Assembly (NCBI GenBank): GCA_963920635.1
Contig: OY987307.1
Span: forward strand, 15,701,735 to 15,765,734
Length of the DNA stretch: 64,000 nt
Reading direction: 5' to 3'
Origin: Pseudeuparius sepicola
Lineage: Eukaryota > Arthropoda > Insecta > Coleoptera > Anthribidae
Part shown: piece by piece, positions 1 to 12,700 of the stretch
Position numbering within the stretch: position 1 is the stretch's first letter
Layout of the letters: every line of letters starts with the position of its first letter
Made by a program: the position numbers and the translations under genes
Notes under the pieces: model-generated
Seen by the model: the letters and a program-made list of their open reading frames with translations, nothing else
Databases searched by the model: none
What the model was told of the DNA's origin: nothing

Positions 1-524
1 TTGAGTCATACATTTCCAAAAGTGGCCCCTTTTTTGCTTAAAATTAAAATAACTCCCTAACCTTTAGAGATAGACCCTTAGTACCCTGTACCAAAAAGAA
101 CGTACTTTTTAAGGGGTGTTCCATTTAAAAAACATAACTTTGGGTCGCCACTACTTATCAGTCACCCTGTATATTGGAAAATATTTCTCTACAAGTTTTG
201 TCTATACTTTTGTTTTTCTAGCATTAACAATATAGAAGATATAGACCATCGTGGCCTACGTAACTCACCCTGTATAGGTGCATATGTTTATAAAATGTAT
301 GCTAAATACATTTGGCAAGATGCGCTAGATATATGATAAAGACTTTTCTGTTAGCGGCTCTCAAAAGTTAATTGAGTTTTTTAAAAAAATAACTTCATAG
401 ACAAATTAAGACAAAAAAATAGAAAAATTCCAATCAAAAAACATATAAGTATTTTTAAAATGTACCTCCTGTCAACCCTAATCAATACATCTGAAATCAA
501 CTTGATATTTAACAAGCTAAGCAG
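1..524. other. Intron DNA left of the first visible exon
   Basis: AT-rich sequence with stops in all frames. It contains two phrases ending in CCCTGTAT (about 160-275) of the kind seen at mobile-element ends here, but no complete element could be delimited. Confidence 0.4.
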
Positions 525-785
525 CAGCTAAGCTTTGCCCACACACTAATGAACCTACCATTGCTAAAATTTCTGTTGAAGGGGCCAGTCTGATACTGCA
601 GTACAAAGATGGTTTTTCTTTGAACAATATTCAGGAGAAGTTAGCACAATATCAGTCAAACACATATGCTAGCAAAATAATGGTAAATGGAACTCGGGAA
701 GTTATTCAGGTAATTTTCACTGAGACAAATTTTACCGGAACCAGCTTGGAAGAAGCTAAGAACTTTCATGAATTAGTCAAGTCAG
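525..785 (+). CDS. Amn: Amnionless-like gene, internal exon (luminal segment)
   Basis: Open frame from shortly after the in-frame TAA at 518-520 to the donor G|GTAAGT at 785/786. The acceptor AG could be at 523-524, 526-527 or 531-532, so the first residues are uncertain. It encodes about 85 residues starting near CPHTNEPTIAKISVEGAS, with sequons NGT and NFT. It ends in phase 1. Confidence 0.6.
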
Positions 786-3700
786 GTAAGTCTAGATCAC
801 CAACTTGTTTTTAGCATAATGTCCATCCACATAAAATGTCCTTGGGAAGCAAACAATACACAACCTAATAATTTACTTGTAACAATTGAGTAAAGGAAAG
901 CAAGGGAAGACGAATAACTGCTGTCAAAGTCAACACATAATTCTTGTTAAAGTATACTGGTGGCATCTATTGGTTTGAGAATTGCTGAGCCAACAAAGGA
1001 TTATTTTTATTGAATTTGAATTCATTGTAAAGCCGGGTTTCCACCAAACAGACAGGACAAAACAAAACACGAACTGTCCGTTTAAACAGAAAATCCGAAC
1101 AGTTTTGTTTCTGAATTGTCCCTAAACTGACCGGACTTTTTGTCACGAACAAAAAACAATAAATACAGTTTCTGTTTTGTCCGGGTTTCATTCAGTTTAC
1201 ATAGAGACTCCAAAAGTGACGGCTGAGTTGTGAAAATGTGGCGCGCAGTAGAGCAAGATGATGAGGATTTATTTTTGCTAGGAGTTACTTATTTTATGGT
1301 TAAAAAGATCAAAAATAAACGTCGATATTGGATATAAGACCATCTTTAAGACGAAAAGGGGGAAATGTGACTTCTAAATTATTGCAAGATCTTAGAGAAG
1401 CTGATATAAGTCTGGGAGGTGAACTACGATCAAGTTTTAAGAACTTTTTAAGAATGTCGACAGTTATTGCGACTTGCTCTTTTCGCGTACGAAACCAGAC
1501 CACATAAAAAGAACACTGACCACTGAACGCCACGCCAACAACAAATACAAACTGTTTTCAATTTCTCAAGATGTTTCCACCAAGCAGACAAACATCTGTA
1601 GGAAACGCGGACCCTTTGAAGTTACCGACATTGGCCGGGACACTGTTCGTGTTCGCAAAAACTGCCGCGGACTAAAAAATTTAGAAAAAAAGTTCGCAAA
1701 CAGTTCGAGGTTTGTTCGCGGAGTTCGTGTTTTGTTTTTGTCCTGTCTGTTTGGTGGAAACCCGGCATAAGATGGTGCAAGGCTACTTCAGCAAGAATTA
1801 ACTCAGTTTTTTAACAGTGGTTTTTCCTTTTTCACTATATTTTATTCAATGTTGTTATGACCAAGGTTCTACTTGGGTTTAAAAGTAATCGATAACTTAT
1901 GAACATTCTGTTTCTGTTAAGTATAGAATTTTCTGAGGAATTTGAAATTACTATTTATATATTGTTAAGTAAACTTTAGCTTCATATTAAGCTAAAAAAC
2001 TAAACAAGAAATCTTTGTGACCATTCAAAAAAATATTTTTTACGGTTTTCGGTAAAGTGATAATATATTTTTAATAAATCATCCTCTTTGGCCTACCAAG
2101 TAGGCAAGCTACGTTGTTTACGTATGGGATTTCCATTAAGGGCTGTAAACATGATAACACATAACGGTATGTCCGGTGCTGTGAGGTCAACGGTTTATTC
2201 GACAAAATCATGGCTACCTTTTATTTTTAAACAGAAATTTGATTCGTTTATAGTGAGCTAGGCAACCACATATACACCAAGGTGTCATCAAGGTGCCTAC
2301 ATTCTGTTTTTGGATTTAACTTGACGTGCAATTGATAACTGTCATATGCCAGTGAGACTAATTTCAGGACTATTTTTACAAATTGGCCGTGCTTTTGTCG
2401 AAATGACGTAGGTGCGGAGAAGAGTTTCATTTTTGTTCTCCTAGCTGGCATACTCTGTGTATCGTGGCTGTAAACTCGTTAGTCAACAAAAATAAACAGA
2501 CTGAAAAAGGCATTGAAAGTGTTGTTAGTGTTGAATTAATTTAAAAAATATAACTATTAATTACACTGTATGTAGACTGAAATTAGTGTTGTTATAGTTT
2601 TGAAAATAAATACTATGCACAAAACTCAACATGTGCATTTAATTTTCAACTGTTAAGACTTGCACTGGTATATTTAATACTATCAATTTTAAGGTTAGCA
2701 AGCAAATGGCAACGAAGACAAAATAATAGTAATTGCCCCCCTCCCCCGCACAAGCATGTGGTTGCTTCTGGGGTACTCCTAGTTTGAATTATTGTGAGGG
2801 TGAGAATTATTATTATTAATTATCATTATTATATAATTTGGGCCAGGAAAAAGATCCAAAGGTATTCAATTCGGGACTAAACTGAATTAAGGGTGTATTC
2901 CCTGACCCATTTCTAATTCACATGCCATTATCATTGTATGTGTGAAAATGACTTTTTTCAGGTACATTTTTGGGAGTCATTGGAGTTGATTTATTTGTTT
3001 CAAGAGAGGTCAACAGAAGCGGTATATACTTTTGGTATATATTTATTGGCACTTTCTTAGGTGTTGCAACATTTTTCTTTGTATTGTTTTCTCCACATTT
3101 CCCTACAATTTCAAGAGCAATAAGGAATGCAAGGTAAGAATAAATCACCTAAACGCGCAGGGTGTCTAATCTAAAACTTGAGGTTAACTGACTTTTGGAC
3201 CAACTCTGGAAAACTTCGCAGCCTTGCTTCATATACAGTGTTTCCCCATATTGAGTTCACTTAAGGTGTAAATAACAAAAAAAAATCGAGTTGAAATTTG
3301 AGCTTCTGGGGATCAGCCCTGCTTGGTTTGAAATTAATCTGTGACATAATTTTAGTTTCGAAAAATCACATGCCTTGGAAATTATATCAGTAAAGTGTCC
3401 TTTTTGTAGGTTTTACGGCAAAATGTTATTAGGGAAACTTGTTCAGAATGAAAAACTGAGTAGGTTTGCGAAATTTCGAAAGTCTAGGCCTACTTTGATA
3501 TTTTGGCATTTTTTCACTTTTTTTAGAAAAGTGCCCTTTTTGTAGGCTTTACGGCAAAATGTTATTAAGAAGACTTGTTCATAATGAAAAACTGTATAGG
3601 TATGAAAAATTTCAAAAGCCTAGGTCTACTTTGATTTTTGTTCATTTTAATTTTTTAGCAGACACATTATGTGAACTAAATCCAGGGACACACTGTATAA

Positions 3701-6700
3701 AGAAACCTACTTTTTAGATGAAATAAAAAGTTTGATAGGTTTTTAGGCAAATATAAAAGATATAAATCCATAAAAAATCTCTAGTTTTGGAGATAAATGC
3801 CTGAACATTTTTTGTTTGAAAGGCTTTGAAATACTGGTTCTTTTGACCTTTCAACTTTTTTCAAAATGAAAATCTAAGGCCGGCTGCGATTTTTTTTATA
3901 CCACCAATTTTTTCGAAAACCATTTAACGATTTTTTTATTTAAAATTTGACCCCACAGAATTAATAAGGACACCCCAAAATCTCCATATACCAAATTTGA
4001 ACAAAAAATATACAGGGAGTTCCATTCTGCAGGGTGCCAGAGTTTATTTATTTATTTATTAATATCAACGGACAAGCCATTTTACATATACATAAGGACA
4101 TGAAACAACACATTCCTACAAAATAAACAATAATTTAATTATAAGTCGTTTGTTACAAAAATAATTTATCCCGCTACGATACTTATCAAATCCGCCTGAA
4201 GTGCCCGACTCAATTCAGGACATACGTCGCTCGATTAGCTATGCCTATCCTTTTCCTTCCTCTAGTCTCCACGACTCCCCACTCCAGCCTGCCCCTTCAC
4301 AGTGCTACGACTGAGGCTGTGGGTACTACACTGAGAAAAATCTGTTACTTTGTAAAAAAAAACTGTTTAATTCAATATGATATATTATTACTCAAGCAGA
4401 AGCTTTTTTGTAACTAACAATAATCAATTCAATTACAATTGATATTGAATTCGAATGGATAATTTAAATGTAATATTTAATTTCAATCAATATCATGTTC
4501 TGGAATTGATTCTATAATAGGTACTTCTTTTCTAAGCACATTCTTTTGTCAGAACAACATAACGTTTCATTTGAGGCCTCATGTTGTTGAATTGAATAGG
4601 GGTACATTTAACTGTTCATTATACTGAAATTACAACTACTGTCATTGCATTTTTGCTGGATTTTGTAATAATTGTAGGTACTAATATCAATTATAATTAT
4701 TATAAGTATTATTGCCTGAATAATAAGCAAATGTGTAAAATGCAAATCAAGCTGCTAGTGTAGCAACTTATAATTGACAAAACAAAAATGATGCAGATGA
4801 GATCGATATAACATTTAATTTTAGTGAATACAGGTTCTAGTAACCCCCAGTTTGTTAATAGCTCTTCTATTGCCATTCACTTTCACAGTGTTCATTATGA
4901 CTACGAACGATAATATAGAGCAAAATGAATATTTAGTGTCCCCATTATAATTTTAAAAGAAATGGCTTGTGGCATATGGGACAAAATGCTTTGGTAATTG
5001 GCAACACCAAACTAGTTTCCAATATCTAATGGAAATTATGTATGGGTCTTTCGGAGGTGTGCAGACCACAACAGGTGGTTTTTTCCACCGTGCTGCGCCG
5101 CTTTGCCGAGTTCTTTTTATATGTCGATCGACCGGTCGATGTATACACACTCACATTGCTTTGGTTTTGGCAGTACCAGCTAGATGGCGTTGGATGGTAA
5201 TGCTCACCGCATTATACTAGTTCCTATTCCACTTAGCCAATGTGTCTGTGTCTTTTCGGCTGAGGTGTGCTACGTCTGCCTGATGAGGGCCAACAAGCCC
5301 GAAACAGGTACCTGTCATGGTCTGCACACCTCCGAAAGACCCATACATAATTTCCATTAGATATTGGAAACTAGTTTGGTGTTGCCAATTACCAAAGCAT
5401 TTTGTCCCATATGCCACAAGCCATTTCTTTTAAGATAATATAGAGTGTAGGGCTGATTCAAAACCTTAACTGAGAAATTTTCGATCATTCGTTTTGGTAA
5501 ATTGCTCAGTCAAGGTCATAGCTTTTTTACTAACGTGTTTGTAATAGGAGGTTTAGTTCAGTCGAGTAAAAAGTACTTGATTCAATCCAACTATGTATTT
5601 GACATGAATTCTAATAATTTCTTGAATATCATAAAAATTTAAAAACATGATTTACTGATTATATTGATAAATATAAAAGTTGCACTTAAGAAAAAATGAG
5701 GTTTTATTAAATCATGATTATACCTTCTTATTGCAAGAATTGTTTTGTTCATCCTTCATCCAATGAATTATAATGTTTTTTCAGTTGCTTCTGGGGTACT
5801 CTTATACAGTTTGGAGTAGTCTGAGGGAGAGAATTATTATTATTATATAAATAAAATAAATTGAGACATTTTAAATCCGAGGCTATGCTTTCATTGTAGT
5901 AGGTATGCTAATTTTAGTATCGAAGTGACAATACATCTTATTAGTTCATCTGCAATTACGTCAAAAGTATAGATTATATTGTTGGGATCACATGGATTTG
6001 CTTGTATATGAAAACGTGACTATACACAAACTCACTGAAATCACAACAGTATTTTTTTTCTGTGTAGCTAATATGAAATAATAAAGTCGGGGGCCGGCCG
6101 CCACCGGGTCACGGCACACGTGTCTCGCCGATGCGGATCAAGAAGAGCGAATATATATCTTTAAAAAACTGCGGTGTCCTGTTTGCTTTATTGCAAAAAT
6201 GATATTTTTTGGGGTTATTCAGGGCGTTCACTTTTCGTTGGCAACACACTGAATAGCTTTTTGACGTCCAGGCAATTTTACTATTATTTCACAGGTGTTA
6301 AATAATTTTCATATCAGCAAAGGTGCATATTATCAAGGGTTCGTGTATAAAAAACTTCTGTAATTGCTCTCAATTATAAAATCTAAATTAACGATTCGAT
6401 TACCCAATTCTTCTTGAACCACATTAGGGCCAATTGAACATCTATCAATATTTGATTGGATAATATTGTACTGCATAATAGTGTTGCTACAACTAGAAAC
6501 TAAAGTCTACTTCTATAAAATGTTTTATATAGTATTCCATATTTATATTTGTGTAATAATAAATTAATCTAATTGAGAAGTTTCTACCCTGTAAGAGTTC
6601 ATTTTAGAGGGATTGGAAGTGAATAGGCTCTATTATATTACAACTATTACTTGTTTATTTAAAACAGTAAGCGGTTTCGTTAATCTATAAAATTGCATCA

Positions 6701-9700
6701 TCACGGACTACAATATAATGTTTAAAAAAGTAAATAAATAAAGGATAATCACTTTGGATTAGATATTCGAAAAAAGATGATAATGATGTAATGTTTTTAA
6801 TTGTTTCAACTTTGACTTGTGGCTAAATGTATATATTTAAAATGTATAATGGCTAGGTAAGTAAAGGTTCTTTATTTATTTATACATATACCTACTACCA
6901 GCTCTGAGGATGTAGGTAAATTTATAGAGTTACGAAACCGGTCTCCGTTTTTAAATAAAGTAATATTTGTGAGATAATAGGAACTATTAATTTCTAATCC
7001 CTTGTAAATAAATGTTCCATTCAAAGCTTTTTGCCAGAAAGTTTTTTTCTCAAACCCTATGCACCTGCACTACTACTTATACCTAAATCTGAATAATAAG
7101 TGTGCAAAATATGTGTTAGTACCCTAGTAGCCCTGTCTCAAATTCTAAGAACCCTATTACGGGAATAAAAGCACACAACAAATTAGGTACTCCTATTGGT
7201 TTCACTGTGACTGTTATGACATCATCATCGAACATTAGGTATTCTTACTCTGACTGCCGTTCAATTTCAGAACCTTCTGACAAATCTGAATTATCGAATT
7301 TCCTGACTGACTGGAACAATAAAATGTACTATTTTTATTTTGCCCGATTTTCAACTCCAATGACTTTCGAACAATCTTCTAACGAAGAAGTTTCTAAAAC
7401 TGACAGAATTATTATCGTTCTCTCTGGAAAGTACCTACTTATATAAATTAGCTTTTATCATGCAGCGATTTGACACAATAATCGTATTATATAGGATATT
7501 ATTCGGTTTCAAAAAATGCTTCACATGACCCATTTATTTGACAAAAATATCACTTTTACCTATCACATTTTTAAAGTAAACATCAAGCGCACAATATGGT
7601 CTAGAATTTAAATTTACTCTTTTTGCACGGCCAGGCCAGTTTATGCCCTAGGGATTAAACCATTTTACACAAAAGCAAAAAGTACTTTGTGAATAAAAAT
7701 TATTTATTTGTTATTCCTGGAGGAATAATAATAATGCGTATATATACAGTGCCCGCCAAAAAGTCTGCACCATATGGGAAAAATTTTTAGTAATTAACTT
7801 ACGGAAAATTTGTTTGCGGCATCAGGTTTTGCTTGCTCTAGAACCAAAATGGACATAATCAAGTGTTGTGAAGTAGTCTTTTTTATATGTCAAATTTGAC
7901 ATTAATGAAAAAAATGTCAAAAAATGGGCTTATTTAACCGAATTTCGAAAAAAGTCATAAGAAAAATATGTTTATTTCGCAATTTTATACCCCTGTGCAG
8001 AATTTCAAGAGCCTACTACGATTTTCATATTTTGCCCTTTGTTGCCCTTTTCCGTATTTGTTAATCCATAAAAGTCGATCATATGTAATTTAAAACACTC
8101 ATTGACTGAATACATACTGCACAATACTTAGTTTACGGTCTAAGTATCCTTCTTTTCCTTTTTTTTGCAAAAAAAATAAAATGATGGCTTGTTGAAGAAG
8201 CACGCTTGGTGCAAAACTGATCTCATTTTTACAGATAAACACATAAATTCGATTTACAAACTTCTTTCATAGTAAATGGTTGTAAAAACACACAAATATT
8301 TCTGTCATGCTGATCTGATCAGAACTATCTAGAAAATTGAAAATATTTTGTCCAATAATATCCAACAAAGGGCAAAATATGAAAATCGTAGTAGGCTCTT
8401 GAAATTTTGCACAGGAGTATAAAATTGCTTGTTTACTATTGAAAAAATAAAATAAAATGAAAATAGTAAACCATAAAAATTCGTATTTTTGTTAATTAAA
8501 AAAGAAAGAAAATGCATTGTGTGGGATTTGTTTACTATTGTAAAAATAAAATAAAAATATTAAACAAAAAACTCTGTATTTTTGTTATTTAAAAAAATGC
8601 ATTGTGTGGGATTTGAACCTATGAAAAAATAAATGGCGCTTTCTTAGGCACATGCGTTTACCAGTTAGACTACCCACTTCTGAAGATTGTTTTCATGATG
8701 TCACTCATATCTGCAATTGACATTTGGTGCACAAATAATTAGTAGTTTTTTATTACTTCCTGGTCATTTCTGAGAGGGTATATCTTTAAAATTTTATATC
8801 GGAAAATTTTCCCTTTCGATTGATCCATAAATCATCCCCAGGGAATTAAATGAAAGTTTCACATATAAATGTGACCTAGATTGATACTGAAAGGTGATTT
8901 TTCCTCTGTAAAAAAAGCATTCTTAACTCTTATTTATTTTCGTTTATGTTTGTCTAAAGAAATTGTTATTTGTGATTTTAAATGAATAATTATTCAGTCC
9001 AACAATGTGCGTTTTGAGATTTTCATTCAAACTGTTCATGCATTTCGGCATCAACAAGCCCCATTTATTATTATGATCACAAGTATTCAATGTTTTTATA
9101 CTTTACAATGAGCCTTTTGATTAAAACTGAATGTACAGTATAAGCACACGCACCATAGGTAATTTACAACACCAGTGCTTAAACTGATTGACAATATGAT
9201 GATTCCAAAATAAGCCTCTTGGCAGAGGCACTTGATTATGAAAATTACATTTACAAGTAATCCCACTATTTTCAAGTAGCCCCGTTTTACGGTACCAATT
9301 ATCCAACTCATTAAATTAAATGTCAATTTCATATTTGTAGAATATATCATTCATAATTAATAAATCTCTTGTTTCAGATTTAATGCAAGGCCTTTATCTA
9401 GCTATATGTTTGCTCGATATGATGCTAACGAAGATAGAGGATACATTATTGAAAATCAGTCTTTAGCGGCATCAGTTCTAAGCTTGGATACAGTTTCCTT
9501 TGACAATCCAACTTATACTAAAAACATATCATCAGCACCAAGTGAAAATGAAGATGTAAGTAAAAAAGCACTTTGATTAATGTTTTGATACATTCTGTTT
9601 TTTTTTATAATACAGGACCCAGATCGACTATACGATAGGTGTAAAAGACGAAAAAAAATTAGAGTTGAAACTTGATCTTTGGGGGATCAGCCTTGCTTGA

Positions 9701-12700
9701 TTAGAAACTAATTTGCACCATATTATTATATTTTAAAATCAATCAGGCCTTGACAGGGGCAATTTATTCGTTTCCAATCGGCAGACTTTGATTTTTTTTT
9801 TAATTTAAACTTTATTTTTTGGAAAAATATCAAAGTATGCCGATTGTTTTGAAATTTAGTACAGGGTCTTAAATTTGCATTCTGAAAATTTTTTTCTGAT
9901 AAAATTTTTCGATAAATGTACTTGATTTGCGCTAAAACTGCAAAAATAGAAAAAATAAAAAAAATCAAAATGTGCAGATTATTTTATAATTTGGTATGGT
10001 GATTTGGAATTGCATTCTGAACAACTTTTTTTAATAAAATTTTGCGATAACTCTTGAGGAAAAGGTAGTATACCTGAACTGAAATTGAATAAATTGCCCT
10101 TCAAGGCCTGCTCGATTTTTAAAATATAAAAATAAGGTGCAAATCACTTTCTAATCAAGCAAGGCTGATCCCCCAAAGCTCAAGTTTCAACTCTAAATTT
10201 TTTTGTCTTTTACACCTATCTGGGTCCACCCTGTATAAAAATTCTTTGGCTTGACTTGTTTTATGTTTTATATTCTGGCAAATATTGGTACAATCTCTCT
10301 GGTAACAATAATAAAATACAGGGTAATACATTTATACATAACTAAATATTTTGTTGATTCAGCAATCAGCAGCGTAAAGTAATTAATTAAAAATGTAACT
10401 TTTTTGTTTTTCGAATATGCAGATTTTACCCTGTCTATTGAAACAGCGACTTCTTCATTTAATTTTTGAATAAAAAAGTCTTCTTATCTTATTTTTTTAC
10501 ACGAAGTGGCCCTTTATACGGTTGTTGCAAACTGCTAGTCTTTTAGGGATTTAAAGAAAAATGCATTCAAATCTTGATGGACAAAAGGTGTAGGTATAAT
10601 TATTAGAGCAAGAATTGGAGGACTGAATTAATTGTGATTTGAAATATATATTATTTTGATTATGTGATAAAACATTTTAGTTTATCGTAAACTAATTCTG
10701 GAGCAAGCATTTGAGGTCTTGTTGTTTAACTGATGTTCTACGAGTAAAACCCAGCAAAATAATAGGTATTTCTCGACTCCAGTGCTTAGTGTTTTGATAT
10801 GGCATTAGAGCAGCTTTCAGTTGACAATGTATTCTTTTGACTAGTCCATTACTTTGAGGGTGACAGTATTGGTATGTATTTTATCATTTTGACTCTGTAA
10901 AAACTTTTGACTCATATTGATCACCCTTGATCGGTTGTGATTTATAGTGGTACACGAAAATTTGAAGTATATCGAGACAAATGTGGGATCTTTTAAAACA
11001 AAAGTGGTCACTTTAACTTACTGAAATATACACTGTGTCCCGGATAAGAATGAACAGCACGGGGATATTGAAAACGGTGAGAGATAGAGCAACGGTTAAA
11101 TGGGGAGAAAGTTGCGCAATGGGGAACTTGCACAAAAATTAAATTTGAAAATTTATGCTTTCAAACGTAATTTATTGCCATTAAATGAACCACAGTTCAG
11201 AAAAAAACTCATTTTTTATTTTTATGTAATAAATATAAGCAATTAAAAACTGCATAATTCAAATCATTCTTGTAACGCGCCCTCCTTGGTTGTGACGTCA
11301 ACTAGCTCGTTTGTGGTGGCGCCTCTGTATCAACTAATATGGGCGGCACATGTATAAAAACTACAGCACCACGCAAGCTTTGTTTAGAAAGATCAACGAG
11401 AATGTCCCATCCGTCTATCCGTCTTATTATAGTCTATTGCATAGAAAGAATTTCTATAGTCACTGATCGCAGTCTTGATATTGTTGATAATGTTTGAGAA
11501 GAGTGTGCTGCTGCTTTAATAAATAATTATTTACATTGCAAGATGCGTAGGTAAGCACACGTTTTTGGCCGAGGAGGTTGTTTAATGGCCGTGTTGCCTC
11601 GTTTCTTAAAACTCTCTTCGAGGCCAAAAAGAGCTTACGCATCGAGCAATGTATTACATTTTCCCTGCTACTGACAATTTCATATTAGGTAGGTAAGTAC
11701 TTACCCTATGGAGTAGATTGTGAGTAATAATCTTCAAAATAACCATTGTCCAATTATTACTAAAAATGATAATCAGAGATAAATATAAGAGGTAGAATGC
11801 AGTGATAATTAAAAAAAAACTTCTTGTGCGATTGAGCCCGAGACCTAAGAATTACTAGTCCTGTGGCCTCAGTTAAAGAAGTGCTTGTTAAATTTTGAGT
11901 TTTAGGTGGTTTTTATTTTTGACCTACATCAGATCCCTCTGGAAATGGGTCGCCGAACTGTTTATTTTAACGTTCAATTTCCATTCTTCCTTTCCTAATT
12001 CTGTGTAGCTGTCACTCCTGTCACTGCCTTCTGATCGATCGAGCTATATGATGTCAAAACCATTCCCGCGCTTTTCGTGTCGTTTCAAATGAATAGCTTG
12101 CGGTCACAACTTTAATTATTTATAGCAAGTTAAATATTGCGATTTGAGGGCTGATATTTGGTACGTGCTCTTTCTATAGATAGGCAATTATATTAAAGAA
12201 ATAAAAAAAATGTTCAAGTTCCCCATTTTGAGGTCAATAAAATGGCACAAACAGATTTCTAATTTCTTTTTTAGTTTTTGAGTTATTTTGAAAAAAGTAA
12301 AATTTTGCGTTTTCGATTTCATTTTTTTCTAAAGTTGTTATCACAGATAGAAAAAAAGAAAAATACTTTCTTGACGACAAATTTAACATGTTAGCATGTT
12401 ATATCTTGTGTCACAGAAATAGTGTAGAGGCCGAACGAATGTATTGTTGCAATATAAATGGCAAAAGTTATTGCTTTCGTTGGCTTAAAGCTTTCTTCTC
12501 ACAATTAGAAAAAGCGAAGAATTTACTCCAAAACACAATGCGACACTGTTTGCTGTACAACAACAGAGGAAAACACTTACCAGACAGGGCCGTATTTAAA
12601 AATATTAAGTTTTCGAAGTAAAAATAAACTGTAAGTTAATTTTTTGTCAATATTGTCAATCCGGTGGAACCTGTACGCCACCGAAGCTTAGTTGGTTCAA

